Of a DNA stretch of 64,000 bases, positions 1 through 7,598 are shown in pieces; position 1 is the stretch's first letter, and every line of letters begins with the position of its first letter. The stretch covers positions 186,001-250,000 of the forward strand of contig CAJTVU010000003.1 of the NCBI GenBank assembly GCA_910580235.1, read 5' to 3'. The DNA comes from an uncultured Dorea sp. Lineage in GTDB: Bacteria > Bacillota > Clostridia > Lachnospirales > Lachnospiraceae. The translations under genes were made by a program, and so were the position numbers. The notes beneath the pieces were generated by a model. That model had not been told where the DNA came from. It worked only from the letters and a program-made list of their open reading frames with translations, and made no database searches.

Positions 1-273
1 CACTTCCGACATATCTGCAAGAAGCTTCCTTGCCTCTGCGATCCCGTCAAGCACGCCGTAATTTCTGCAATCCACGCCTTCGGAGCTTACCAGATTGCAG
101 TCTCCTGTCAGGACATCCATAAGACCATTGCTTAAATCCAGCTGGGCTTTTGACGGCTTCCCGCGGGACATATCCAGATTCAGCCCTTTCTTCTTTACCT
201 CTTCATATTGCTTCTCCAATTGTTCTTTCAAATTATGCAGTTCTTCTTTTGACAGCTTGCTATATGGCTTCAT
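1..273 (-). CDS. Aminotransferase class I/II, N-terminal part (runs off the left edge)
   Basis: The reverse strand is open from an ATG at 273 to base 1 (91 codons, no stop). An AGGGGG Shine-Dalgarno sequence lies 8 bases upstream. The protein begins MKPYSKLSKEELHNLK and contains LDMSRGKPS and CRNYGVLDGI. These match my memory of the N-terminus of a PLP-dependent aspartate/alanine-type aminotransferase common in Clostridia (Aminotran_MocR type, PF12897). The catalytic lysine lies outside the window, so the activity cannot be checked. It has no evident link to the flagellar genes and is probably a housekeeping flank. The family call is fairly secure and the substrate is not. Confidence 0.72.
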   Translation of the reverse strand, partial: MKPYSKLSKEELHNLKEQLEKQYEEVKKKGLNLDMSRGKPSKAQLDLSNGLMDVLTGDCNLVSSEGVDCRNYGVLDGIAEARKLLADMSEV

Positions 274-328
274 CAGGAAATCCCCCTACTCTTTTTTTAT
301 TCTATATGCTATTCTATTCATAAAATGA

Positions 329-357
329 AAAAAATGCAAGTTAAACTTGCATTTTTC
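329..357 (-). terminator. Rho-independent terminator after the nucleotidyltransferase gene
   Basis: AAAAATGCAAG and CTTGCATTTTT form an 11-bp stem around a 5-base loop. Read on the reverse strand the stem is followed by a T-run. It sits about 70 bases past the stop at 428, so it ends the 2531-to-428 transcript. Confidence 0.75.
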
Positions 358-427
358 TTCAAATTCCCATTGAATTAATCAATTTTTAATCCAAATATGC
401 AATTTTATCCCCTTAAACTCTCACAGT

Positions 428-1738
428 TCACAAACCTTCCCCGTCCTCTGGCACATCTGCCTGCCCGTCAGCCACATTACCTTCAGTGGGCAAAGAGGCG
501 CTGCCGGCATCTTCCTGGCTTTCCTCTCCCGTCTTAGCAGGCTCTTCGCGCTCAGTCTCCGATGGGCTCCCCTCAGGCAGCTCCTTTTTTATAAACTTCG
601 CTTTCAGCTTTTCCTTAAAGTCAAAAAGGCGCATACGGATCGCTATCATCAATGCCTTGCATCGCTTTACGAAAGCCTGTTTCAAGAACCTGGCGTCTCT
701 CACAAGCCAGAAGAAGGGGAGCAGAAACGGACGTTTCTCAAGTACCGGGAAGAACCGGACCATATACTCCTTTGGCGGGAACAGCCATTCCCGCTGTCTC
801 TCAAGCCACTCACTCTCCCGGTTTCGTCTGTAAAAGTCCAGCATCACCCGTCCATATGGCAGCAAGGTAGCATCCAGGTGCGGATTTTCCGCATTCCCCG
901 AGAGAATGTACTCCTCCAATTCAAGGGCTGTCCCGTATTCCTGATTCTTCACTTTCCCAAACCACAGGTCGCACAATATCTCTATCTGACAGGCAAATTC
1001 CTCAAGCCCCATTTTCTTTCTGAACTCTTTCGCTTCTTTCCACTGGAAGTCCTCTCCCTGCTGTCCCATGAACAGCCAGAAGTCCAGTATCTCACGCACT
1101 CTGATTATGCCTCTTATATAAGACTCCGTCAGCTTCCCAAGACGATAGAAATACTCTTCTTCCGGGGAAAGCCTATGTAAATATCGGAAGCTTCCCATAT
1201 TCAGATACTTCTTTACTGGATCGGAAAAGAAGCGCTTCAGCTCCCTGTTGTCCGAAAGTATCTCATCATATACCGTCACCTGGATCCCGGGCGTCCTTAC
1301 GAACAAGATCCCTAATCCTGTCCTGTTCTCCTTCTGCTCATAATCCATATCTCGCATCAGACGCATCACAAGCGGCAGATCCTTCTTGTCTACAAGAATC
1401 TCCAGACCGTCTATGTGCGCCATATCCGGGATGTGATAGAGCTCCCTCACTGCCGTTCCGCCAAGGATCAGCGCATGGATCCGATTTCTCTCCAGCTGCC
1501 ACCAGACTACCTCTTCCGCGCTCTTATAGGACGCGCTAAGAAGCAGCTCCCGCCTGTAGCGGTGATAGAACTGATCCTCACAGCTCTTCGACATCTCCTT
1601 CTCAATCCCCAGCATCCCATGATAGATAATACTGAACACTCTCTGATAATCGGACGCCTTCAATATGTTCTCCCAGTTTATCCGCTGCTTAATGATTGGG
1701 GCAGCTTTACGATTAATTACATTTTTCACCACCATCAT
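428..1738 (-). CDS. Nucleotidyltransferase-fold family protein (NTP_transf_5-like)
   Basis: A protein of about 437-445 residues. An early segment (LILGGTAVRELYHIP, then MAHIDGLEILVDKKDL) resembles the PF14907 nucleotidyltransferase-fold proteins often found beside surface-polysaccharide and transport genes. The acidic tail is rich in E, P and S and looks disordered. The start is doubtful. The first in-frame ATG pair is at 1738/1735, but the only good ribosome-binding site (GGGAGGAG, about 1771-1778) sits over the end of the upstream gene and fits in-frame ATT codons at 1768-1760 far better. Translation may therefore be coupled to the ABC gene and begin at ATT. The substrate is unknown. Confidence 0.6.
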   Translation of the reverse strand: MMVVKNVINRKAAPIIKQRINWENILKASDYQRVFSIIYHGMLGIEKEMSKSCEDQFYHRYRRELLLSASYKSAEEVVWWQLERNRIHALILGGTAVRELYHIPDMAHIDGLEILVDKKDLPLVMRLMRDMDYEQKENRTGLGILFVRTPGIQVTVYDEILSDNRELKRFFSDPVKKYLNMGSFRYLHRLSPEEEYFYRLGKLTESYIRGIIRVREILDFWLFMGQQGEDFQWKEAKEFRKKMGLEEFACQIEILCDLWFGKVKNQEYGTALELEEYILSGNAENPHLDATLLPYGRVMLDFYRRNRESEWLERQREWLFPPKEYMVRFFPVLEKRPFLLPFFWLVRDARFLKQAFVKRCKALMIAIRMRLFDFKEKLKAKFIKKELPEGSPSETEREEPAKTGEESQEDAGSASLPTEGNVADGQADVPEDGEGL

Positions 1739-1757
1739 GATGTATCTGGTTTCGTAA

Positions 1758-2531
1758 TTAATAATAATCACTCCTCCCGAGGCCTGCTCTTTTCTTTCGT
1801 TCTTCCAGCACACGCCGTTCCTCAAAAATGTCTACTGCTTTTGTATTATAAATCGCATTTTTCTCATCCGCTACAATGGTTCCCGCCACAAGCGTAATGT
1901 TCCTTTTCTTCATAATCGTAATCAGCTCCCGCGCATGGCTGGCTACAATGACCGTCATACCATTGTAATTGATTTGTTCCAGAAGCTGCATCAGATCCCA
2001 TGCTGCATCCGGGTCGAGATTGGCCGTAGGCTCATCTGCGATCAGGATCTCCGGGTCTGTAGAGAGGGCGCGGGCGAGAAGGGCGCGGGCCTGCTCGCCA
2101 CCGGAAAGCTCTTGTGGATAAGCCTGGAACTTTCCGGCAATCCCTACCAGCCCCAATGCTCGCATGATCGTCTTCTTTGCCTGCTTTATCCCGAACCCCG
2201 TCTTCTCCGCAGCATGCAGCGCAAGAGCAATATTGTCGTACACGGTGCGGTCGTTCAGCATTCCTATCTCGGGCGACATAATACCCAGCATACGCCGATA
2301 ATAAGGCGCCCGACTCTTTTTCATTAAATCGAGCCTTGCGCCTCTGACAGTAATATTCCCGGACGTGGCTTCCTCCTGACTCATAATCAAGTTCAGCAAT
2401 GTGCTTTTTCCTGCCCCGCTCTTCCCGGTGATAAAGACAAACTCGCCTTTCTCAATCTCAAAAGACACATCTTCCAGGGCAATTTCATCCTGAAACAGTT
2501 TCGTAACATGTTCAAAAATAATTTCTGCCAT
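1758..2531 (-). CDS. ABC transporter ATP-binding protein, FtsE-like
   Basis: A 257-residue single ATPase domain counted from ATG 2531 (GGGGG upstream; a TTG at 2543 is an alternative). It has Walker A GKSGAGKST, signature LSGGEQARALLARAL and Walker B ILIADEPTANLDP, then a basic, charged C-terminal extension. The sequence resembles FtsE of the FtsEX divisome complex, but no FtsX-like permease is adjacent, so the partner must be elsewhere or the role differs. Its 3' end carries the ribosome-binding site of the next gene and the two are probably translationally coupled. Confidence 0.75.
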   Translation of the reverse strand: MAEIIFEHVTKLFQDEIALEDVSFEIEKGEFVFITGKSGAGKSTLLNLIMSQEEATSGNITVRGARLDLMKKSRAPYYRRMLGIMSPEIGMLNDRTVYDNIALALHAAEKTGFGIKQAKKTIMRALGLVGIAGKFQAYPQELSGGEQARALLARALSTDPEILIADEPTANLDPDAAWDLMQLLEQINYNGMTVIVASHARELITIMKKRNITLVAGTIVADEKNAIYNTKAVDIFEERRVLEERKKRAGLGRSDYY

Positions 2532-2611
2532 ATTCGCCCCCAACCCGCCAAAATCGTTGATTCAACTATACTTCCTTAAGCTGCTGATGTCAAGGCAGCC
2601 GACAGGAAACA

Positions 2612-2643
2612 TACAGCCTGCAGTTCCTCTACTGCAGGCTGTA
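2612..2643 (-). terminator. Strong hairpin after the fliD-fliS group
   Basis: TACAGCCTGCAG and CTGCAGGCTGTA form a perfect 12-bp stem with an 8-base loop, directly after the stop at 2659. The trailing T-run on the reverse strand is short (TGTTTCC), so termination may be incomplete. Confidence 0.6.
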
Positions 2644-2658
2644 CATATGTGGCAGAAG

Positions 2659-3066
2659 CTACTCAGGCTGATAATAGGAGTCCTTTCCGGCCAGCCTGCG
2701 GCTGATCACTTTATCGGCCTCTATCGTCCTCTCTAAAACATGCTTTATCTGAACGCTTAATTTCAGGATCTTCTCTGTCTCTTCGTCCTTCTCTCCATTT
2801 ATGCTATGGCCATTCAGCAAGACCCTCACTGAATCTCTGTCTTTAGAGTCCATCGCATCCAGAATCGCATACAGCCCTCTCTTACCTTCATCTGCCTTAT
2901 CCATCTCATCTTCCCGCATTCCCAGAAAAATCTGTGCGGCCTCGTTGTCGCTTCTTGACAGTGCATCTCCAAGCTCTTTCGTCAGCTTCTCAATTTCTGA
3001 AAGCCTGACGTAGTTTTTCTGCAGCTGCCTCACGACTTCTTCAAAAAGCTCTTTTCTCCTCTCCAT
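2659..3066 (-). CDS. Small helical protein after fliS, possible FliT/FlgN-type chaperone
   Basis: 135 residues, almost entirely charged helix (MERRKELFEEVVRQLQ; KILKLSVQIKHVLERTIEAD). It starts 8 bp after fliS, so it is co-transcribed with fliD and fliS. In Firmicutes this slot usually holds a FliT-like or FlgN-like export chaperone. Size, charge and helicity fit that role, but I recognise no diagnostic motif, so the function is inferred from position. There is no signal peptide or membrane segment. Confidence 0.5.
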   Translation of the reverse strand: MERRKELFEEVVRQLQKNYVRLSEIEKLTKELGDALSRSDNEAAQIFLGMREDEMDKADEGKRGLYAILDAMDSKDRDSVRVLLNGHSINGEKDEETEKILKLSVQIKHVLERTIEADKVISRRLAGKDSYYQPE

Positions 3067-3074
3067 AGCTCCTC

Positions 3075-3449
3075 CTACACTCCACCGCTTATCTTCTCTG
3101 CTTCCTTAAAGACATCCCGCAGCTCTGTGACAAGAGGCTTGAGCTCATGGATAATGGCAGCTCTCCTACCGGCTTTCAGCCTGCTTGTTTCGAATAGGAA
3201 GAATTCATACATCCTTCGCAGATCTCTGCTGACCGCATATTCCATATTCAAAGTCTGTTCCAGATAACGTACGATCTCGTCTACCCGTGTGACGGATTTG
3301 TCGAACAGTTCGTAGTCCTCATCCTCCAGGGCTATCTCTGCCCTCGTCAGGCGTTTCAATATCTCATCGTAGAGAAGAAGAAGCATCTCCCCTCTTGTCA
3401 TCGTGTTGACGGACTGCATCTTGTACTGATCATATCCATTCTGATACAT
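3075..3449 (-). CDS. fliS: Flagellin export chaperone FliS
   Basis: 124 residues with the FliS hallmark N-terminus (YKMQSVNTMTRGEMLLLLYDEILKRL) followed by helices for the four-helix bundle (PF02561). FliS binds the C-terminal helices of flagellin in the cytoplasm, stops premature polymerisation and delivers flagellin to the export gate. It follows fliD by 26 bp. One FliS would serve all three flagellins of this window because their C-terminal binding helices are nearly identical. Confidence 0.92.
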   Translation of the reverse strand: MYQNGYDQYKMQSVNTMTRGEMLLLLYDEILKRLTRAEIALEDEDYELFDKSVTRVDEIVRYLEQTLNMEYAVSRDLRRMYEFFLFETSRLKAGRRAAIIHELKPLVTELRDVFKEAEKISGGV

Positions 3450-3475
3450 ATTTCTCTTCTTCCCTTTCCCGTGTC

Positions 3476-5833
3476 TTAGAATCCGCCTCCGAACTGGCTC
3501 AGCCAGCCGCTCTGGCTGTTCATCTGAGCGATTACTGACTCAAGGCTCGTGAACTGCTTAATGTATCTGTCACGCTCCATCTTAAGCCTGTTCTGAAGGT
3601 CTGAGATCTTCTTATTGATCGTCTCCATCTCCTTGTAGATAGCATTGTCCGTAATACTTCTCGGAGCCTTCGCCGACCCTGCCCTGTTGATTAAGGTCCC
3701 ATACGTACCTATATTATTCGCATATTTGTACATGACTTTCTTCATGTTGGCAGCGATTCCGTCCGTTCCGCTCACATTGCCGTCTTCGTCGGTAGTAGAC
3801 TGCTTTGTGAACAGCTCCTGTACCTTATCCGGATCTGACTCCAGAGCCGCGCGGAATTTCGCCTCGTCAAACTCCAGCTTCCCATTGTCCGTATAAGAAC
3901 TGGAAGTGCTGATACCGATCTCTCTTAAAGCCTCCTGGTCTGAAGCTCCGATAACGAACCAAAGATCGTTGCTTAGCTGGCGCAGATCCGCGTCGCCGAA
4001 GAGGAGCCCCTGCTTCGCCTTTTCCTCATAAAGCTTGATCTCGTCCTCATCCAGCTCCTTCTTCTGCTCAGAAGTGAGCGGTCCGTAATCTCTGTCCGGC
4101 CTTGTAGAGACTTCCTTGTTCACAAGCTCTACGATCTCATTGTAGGCTGTGATCATATCTTTGATGCTCGTAACGATCTTATCTGCATCGACCTTCGCAT
4201 CGAACGTTACTGCCTCTGATGATGGATTAAGGTCGCTTACAGACGTTGCGCCTTCTTTATAGCCAAACTCACCGCTTACAGTCACTGCAAGCCCGTCAAT
4301 GTCAAATGTATTAGAGCCTCTCACGATCTCTACCGCTTCGCTGGAATCGCCATATTTTACAGCGATGATCGCATCCTGCCCGGCCTTGTAGCCGCTGTCC
4401 TGCAAGTTGAAGAGGTTCTTGATTCCGTCTGTAATATCGTTGCCGCTGTCTGCCGCCTCGAACTCGATGCGCCCGCTTGCGCCGTCTTCCTTCGCTGTGA
4501 AGATAAACTTGCCGGACGCCTCCTGATAAGCCACCTTTACGCTGCTTTCTTCATTGATCTTATCCATAAGGGAGCTGATCGTATCCTTCTCCTCAACAGT
4601 GATCTCTTTACCGTTGATCTTAAACTTATCGCCCACAGAGATGCCAAGATCCGCTCTGTCCACGATCTTCTGATCCAGATTCACGCGGTTCGACACGCCG
4701 TTCTTCAGGCTGAACGCGTTCATAAGGCTCTTATCCCCGTATGCGACAGAGAGGACAGAAGTCGGATCTGAATTCCCGTCCGGCGTTGTAGTCTCAAAAT
4801 TCAGGTTATTCCCGTCGATCTTCACGGACACCCTTCCGGTCCCGTACTCTTTGTTCAGCTGATCCTGAATAGAGTTCTTAATCTGCTCCATCTTCTCTGC
4901 GTCGGTGCCTGTAAGCTCCGTTGCCGCCGGCATCTTTATGTCTACGCTCTTGCCATTATATCGGAATGTCATCGACTTGCCTGCGACCGCGTCAAAGAAG
5001 CTCATCTTCTCAACCAGGTCGTCTCTTGTAAGATCGCGGGAAGAAGACACAACGTTAGTCCCTGAGAATGAGAGGCCGTCCTCGCCTGGATCGCTGAACC
5101 CGAGCGTCTCAAGAGCCTGCCCGCCTACAAGCTTCAGCTCATTTCCTTCCTTGTCGCCCTTCTTCGCAGAGAACTCCAGCCTCTGGCCGTCGGCGCTGAC
5201 GCTCACTTTCACAATGTCCGACAGCTTCTCTCCGCCTGCGACCGACTCTGCCGCCAGCTGCTCCTCAATGCCTTTTGCAACATCCTCCAGCGTCATGTAA
5301 TCGGCATCGCTCGGCAGATAAATGCTGTAGAGCTTGCCGCCGTATTTAAAATCAATATCCTGCCCGTTGAGCTTTCCGACTTCAACGTCCTTCGTCGTAT
5401 CAAAGGACGCGCTGATCGTCGTATTCGTCGCAGCCTCTGACGTCCACGATGCTTTCTTCGCAAGCTGCCTTACGCCCTGGATAGCGATATCATTAGCTGT
5501 ATTGGACATTCCCGTAGCTTTTACGAAATTGCTGAACTGTCCTTTCACAGAAACATCGCTCTTCCCCCAGAAAAGTGAGTTGAACAGATTCGTAGAAGAC
5601 GTCATCGTCGCCGTATACTTGTTGGCAAAATCTATCATTTTGTCAGTAATGCCTCTGAAAGCGTCCATCTTCCACTGGAGCTGCGTCTTCTTAAGCTCCT
5701 GCTGGGTAATCTTGCTGGTCGTTCCATACGTCATGTTCTCAATAAGAGTGTCTCTGTCCAACCCGCTGGCTAATCCGCCATATCCTCTGATACCATTAAC
5801 GGTTGAGTTGCTTAATCCACCTATGCTTGACAT
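3476..5833 (-). CDS. fliD: Flagellar hook-associated protein 2, filament cap FliD
   Basis: 785 residues counted from the ATG at 5833, which has AAGGAG 8 bases upstream. Upstream ATGs at 5839 and 5875 are spaced less well. The N-terminus (SSIGGLSNSTVNGIRGYGG; ASGLDRDTLIENM) and C-terminal coiled coil (KISDLQNRLKMERDRYIKQF; LESVIAQMNSQSGWLSQFGG) are typical of FliD_N and FliD_C. FliD caps the growing filament and guides flagellin folding. The protein is far longer than Bacillus FliD (about 500 residues), with extra surface-domain sequence around residues 110-560. That is the region that varies in FliD and is exposed at the filament tip. Confidence 0.93.
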   Translation of the reverse strand: MSSIGGLSNSTVNGIRGYGGLASGLDRDTLIENMTYGTTSKITQQELKKTQLQWKMDAFRGITDKMIDFANKYTATMTSSTNLFNSLFWGKSDVSVKGQFSNFVKATGMSNTANDIAIQGVRQLAKKASWTSEAATNTTISASFDTTKDVEVGKLNGQDIDFKYGGKLYSIYLPSDADYMTLEDVAKGIEEQLAAESVAGGEKLSDIVKVSVSADGQRLEFSAKKGDKEGNELKLVGGQALETLGFSDPGEDGLSFSGTNVVSSSRDLTRDDLVEKMSFFDAVAGKSMTFRYNGKSVDIKMPAATELTGTDAEKMEQIKNSIQDQLNKEYGTGRVSVKIDGNNLNFETTTPDGNSDPTSVLSVAYGDKSLMNAFSLKNGVSNRVNLDQKIVDRADLGISVGDKFKINGKEITVEEKDTISSLMDKINEESSVKVAYQEASGKFIFTAKEDGASGRIEFEAADSGNDITDGIKNLFNLQDSGYKAGQDAIIAVKYGDSSEAVEIVRGSNTFDIDGLAVTVSGEFGYKEGATSVSDLNPSSEAVTFDAKVDADKIVTSIKDMITAYNEIVELVNKEVSTRPDRDYGPLTSEQKKELDEDEIKLYEEKAKQGLLFGDADLRQLSNDLWFVIGASDQEALREIGISTSSSYTDNGKLEFDEAKFRAALESDPDKVQELFTKQSTTDEDGNVSGTDGIAANMKKVMYKYANNIGTYGTLINRAGSAKAPRSITDNAIYKEMETINKKISDLQNRLKMERDRYIKQFTSLESVIAQMNSQSGWLSQFGGGF

Positions 5834-5923
5834 TTTCATCTCTCCTTTAACTGAATCTTTTTTACCTTTCCACATGACAGATTATTTTGTCATATGACAT
5901 TTTCAAAATTACTCTGTACTTAT

Positions 5924-5931
5924 CTATCGGC
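5924..5931 (-). promoter_or_regulatory. Possible sigma-28 -10 element upstream of fliD
   Basis: The reverse strand reads GCCGATAG, close to the sigma-D/sigma-28 -10 consensus GCCGATAT, about 90 bases before the fliD start. The nearest TAAA is only 11 bases upstream (14-16 expected) and the correctly spaced tetramer is TTAT. The -10 is convincing and the -35 is weak. Sigma-28 control of fliD-fliS would be normal for this late gene group. Confidence 0.45.
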
Positions 5932-5991
5932 ATATAGTATACTTTAAATAACAATTTTTACAGAGTTTTCATACGAACGGGGGAAATTATT

Positions 5992-6786
5992 TTGGCTATT
6001 GTCATTACTCTTACCAACCAGAAAGGCGGCGTTGGGAAGACCACCACATCAAGTGCGCTGGCTGCCGGGCTGGCTTCTTTTTATGATAAAAAAGTACTTG
6101 CTATAGACCTGGATCCTCAGGGCAGCTTAGGGTTCAGCCTGGGCCTTAATATTGAAGACTGCAGCTCTATCTATGATGTCCTTACCGGGAAGACAAGCAT
6201 CCGGGAAGCCATTCAGACGACAGATTACTGCGACATCATTACTTCCAATATCCTTCTTAGCGGCGCGGAGCTGGAATTCACATCTGCGGACAGAGAGCTT
6301 CTCCTGAAAAAGGCCCTCGCTCCTGTACTTCAAGACTATGACTATGTAATCATCGATACGCCGCCTGCGCTTAATATCCTGACTCTCAACGCCTACGCGG
6401 CCGCGGATCATCTTATTATACCCATGGCGCCCGAGGTATTGAGCCTCCTCGGCGTCACACAGCTTAGAGAAACGATAAATTCTGTGCGCCAGACTGTAAA
6501 CAAAGGGCTGGATATCCTTGGGATCGTCCTCACGAGATTTAACGGTCGCACCCTCCTCGCCCGGGAGGTAAAAGAGATGGCAGAGAGCGTTGCCGGGCAA
6601 ATGGGAACGAAAGTGTTCGACCGACAGATACGGGCAAGCGTCGCCGTCGCAGAGGCTCCCGCTCACGGCTCCAGTGTGTACGACCACTCGCCTAAGTGCA
6701 ATTCCTCTCAGGATTATAAAGCCTTTGTGGATGAAGTGCTCGCACGGACATCCGGTATGAAGAACAATTTTCAGGAGGTGAGATAA
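5992..6786 (+). CDS. ParA/Soj-type ATPase
   Basis: 264 residues starting at TTG with a GGGGGAAA ribosome-binding site. The deviant Walker A KGGVGKTT is at residues 11-18, DLDPQGSLGFSLG near 39 and the Walker A' region DYVIIDTPPAL near 117, which define the ParA/MinD superfamily (PF13614). These ATPases position cargo through ATP-dependent dimerisation on DNA or membrane. It is transcribed divergently from fliD and is followed at once by a ComFB-domain gene, with no ParB. It is more Soj-like than FlhG-like and has no C-terminal amphipathic helix that I can identify. A role in placing flagella or chemoreceptors is plausible from the setting but not shown. Confidence 0.8.
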   Translation: MAIVITLTNQKGGVGKTTTSSALAAGLASFYDKKVLAIDLDPQGSLGFSLGLNIEDCSSIYDVLTGKTSIREAIQTTDYCDIITSNILLSGAELEFTSADRELLLKKALAPVLQDYDYVIIDTPPALNILTLNAYAAADHLIIPMAPEVLSLLGVTQLRETINSVRQTVNKGLDILGIVLTRFNGRTLLAREVKEMAESVAGQMGTKVFDRQIRASVAVAEAPAHGSSVYDHSPKCNSSQDYKAFVDEVLARTSGMKNNFQEVR

Positions 6787-7512
6787 ATGGCCAGAAAAAG
6801 CAATAAAACCGCACACGTGCTCAACCTTCTATCAGGGCATGAGGAAGACCAGCAGACATCTGAAACATCTGTAACGGCACAAGCACAGGAAGCTGCCCGC
6901 CCATCTGCAAAGCCGGAGCTGCCTGTACAGAATGTCTCTGTCATAGACACTACAGAGGAAGACCCTTTGACAGAGCTGATCCAAAACAAGTTGTCCGATG
7001 GATTGGAGCAGGAGGATCCCTCTCAAGAAGGTTCTCCTCAGACAGAAGCATCTCCTGAGACAGCAGTCCAGGAAGACGCCCCTCAGACAGAAGCCCAGGA
7101 AGATGTTCCTCAGACGGCAGTCCAGGAAGACGCCCCTCAGACAGAAGCCCAGGAAGATGTCCCTCAGACAGAAATCCAGGAAGATGTCCCTCAGACGGCA
7201 GTTCAGGAGGACACCTCTCAGACAGAAACGACGCCTGAGCCGGAACCAGATTTTGTACGCCTGAACATTATGGAACGCATCGTACAGGAGAAGATCATCT
7301 ATTTTATGCGCCAATTCGATGTGTGTACCTGTGACCGCTGCGTCGCCGATGTAGTCGCGCTGACGCTCAACGGGCTCGCTCCAAAATATATTGTTGTTGA
7401 CCGCGCCGCCGCCGCGCCTCTCTCAGACTTCTACACAAATAAATTCATCGCGGATGTAACAGTAGAGGCAATGAAAGCATGCGCCACTATAAAAGAAAAC
7501 CCGCGGCATTAA
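6787..7512 (+). CDS. ComFB-domain protein with acidic 9-residue repeat linker
   Basis: 241 residues in three parts: a short basic N-terminus (ARKSNKTAHVLNLL), a long acidic disordered region containing six 9-residue repeats, and a C-terminal ComFB-like domain of about 85 residues (NIMERIVQEKIIYFMRQFDV, CTCDRCVADVVALTLNGL, PKYIVV; PF10719). The CxCxxC cysteines are present. ComFB proteins have been reported to bind cyclic dinucleotides in cyanobacteria. The gene starts directly after the parA stop, so the two form one transcript. The setting between fliD and a degenerate EAL/HDOD gene suggests second-messenger input to motility, which is inference. Confidence 0.72.
   Translation: MARKSNKTAHVLNLLSGHEEDQQTSETSVTAQAQEAARPSAKPELPVQNVSVIDTTEEDPLTELIQNKLSDGLEQEDPSQEGSPQTEASPETAVQEDAPQTEAQEDVPQTAVQEDAPQTEAQEDVPQTEIQEDVPQTAVQEDTSQTETTPEPEPDFVRLNIMERIVQEKIIYFMRQFDVCTCDRCVADVVALTLNGLAPKYIVVDRAAAAPLSDFYTNKFIADVTVEAMKACATIKENPRH
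7063..7224 (+). repeat. Six 27-bp tandem repeats inside the ComFB-domain gene
   Basis: Six consecutive 27-bp units encode x-x-QED-x-PQT-type nonapeptides (AVQEDAPQT, EAQEDVPQT and variants; the last is AVQEDTSQT). Units 1 and 3, and units 2 and 4, are nearly identical, so copies were probably gained in pairs. Length variation by slippage is likely and would change only linker length, because 27 is a multiple of three. Confidence 0.85.
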
Positions 7513-7559
7513 TTACAAGGACGGCAAAGTCAAAGGCATTTCTATTATAATATAAAGAA

Positions 7560-7582
7560 AGGGACGGAATATCTCCGCCCCT
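7560..7582. terminator. Bidirectional terminator between convergent transcripts
   Basis: AGGGACGGA and TCCGCCCCT pair with one mismatch around a 5-base loop. The hairpin is flanked by A/T runs on both sides (TTTTATT on the plus strand, TTTCTTT on the reverse). It lies between the ComFB gene stop (7512) and the EAL/HDOD stop (7599) and probably ends both transcripts, including the whole flagellar operon. Confidence 0.65.
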
Positions 7583-7598
7583 CTTTTATTGTATTCTC

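Noticed and set aside
5992..6786. FlhG (YlxH) for the ParA-like gene
   Set aside because: There is no flhF neighbour, it is not in the operon slot after flhA, and the C-terminal membrane-targeting helix typical of FlhG is not evident. A Soj/ParA call fits better.
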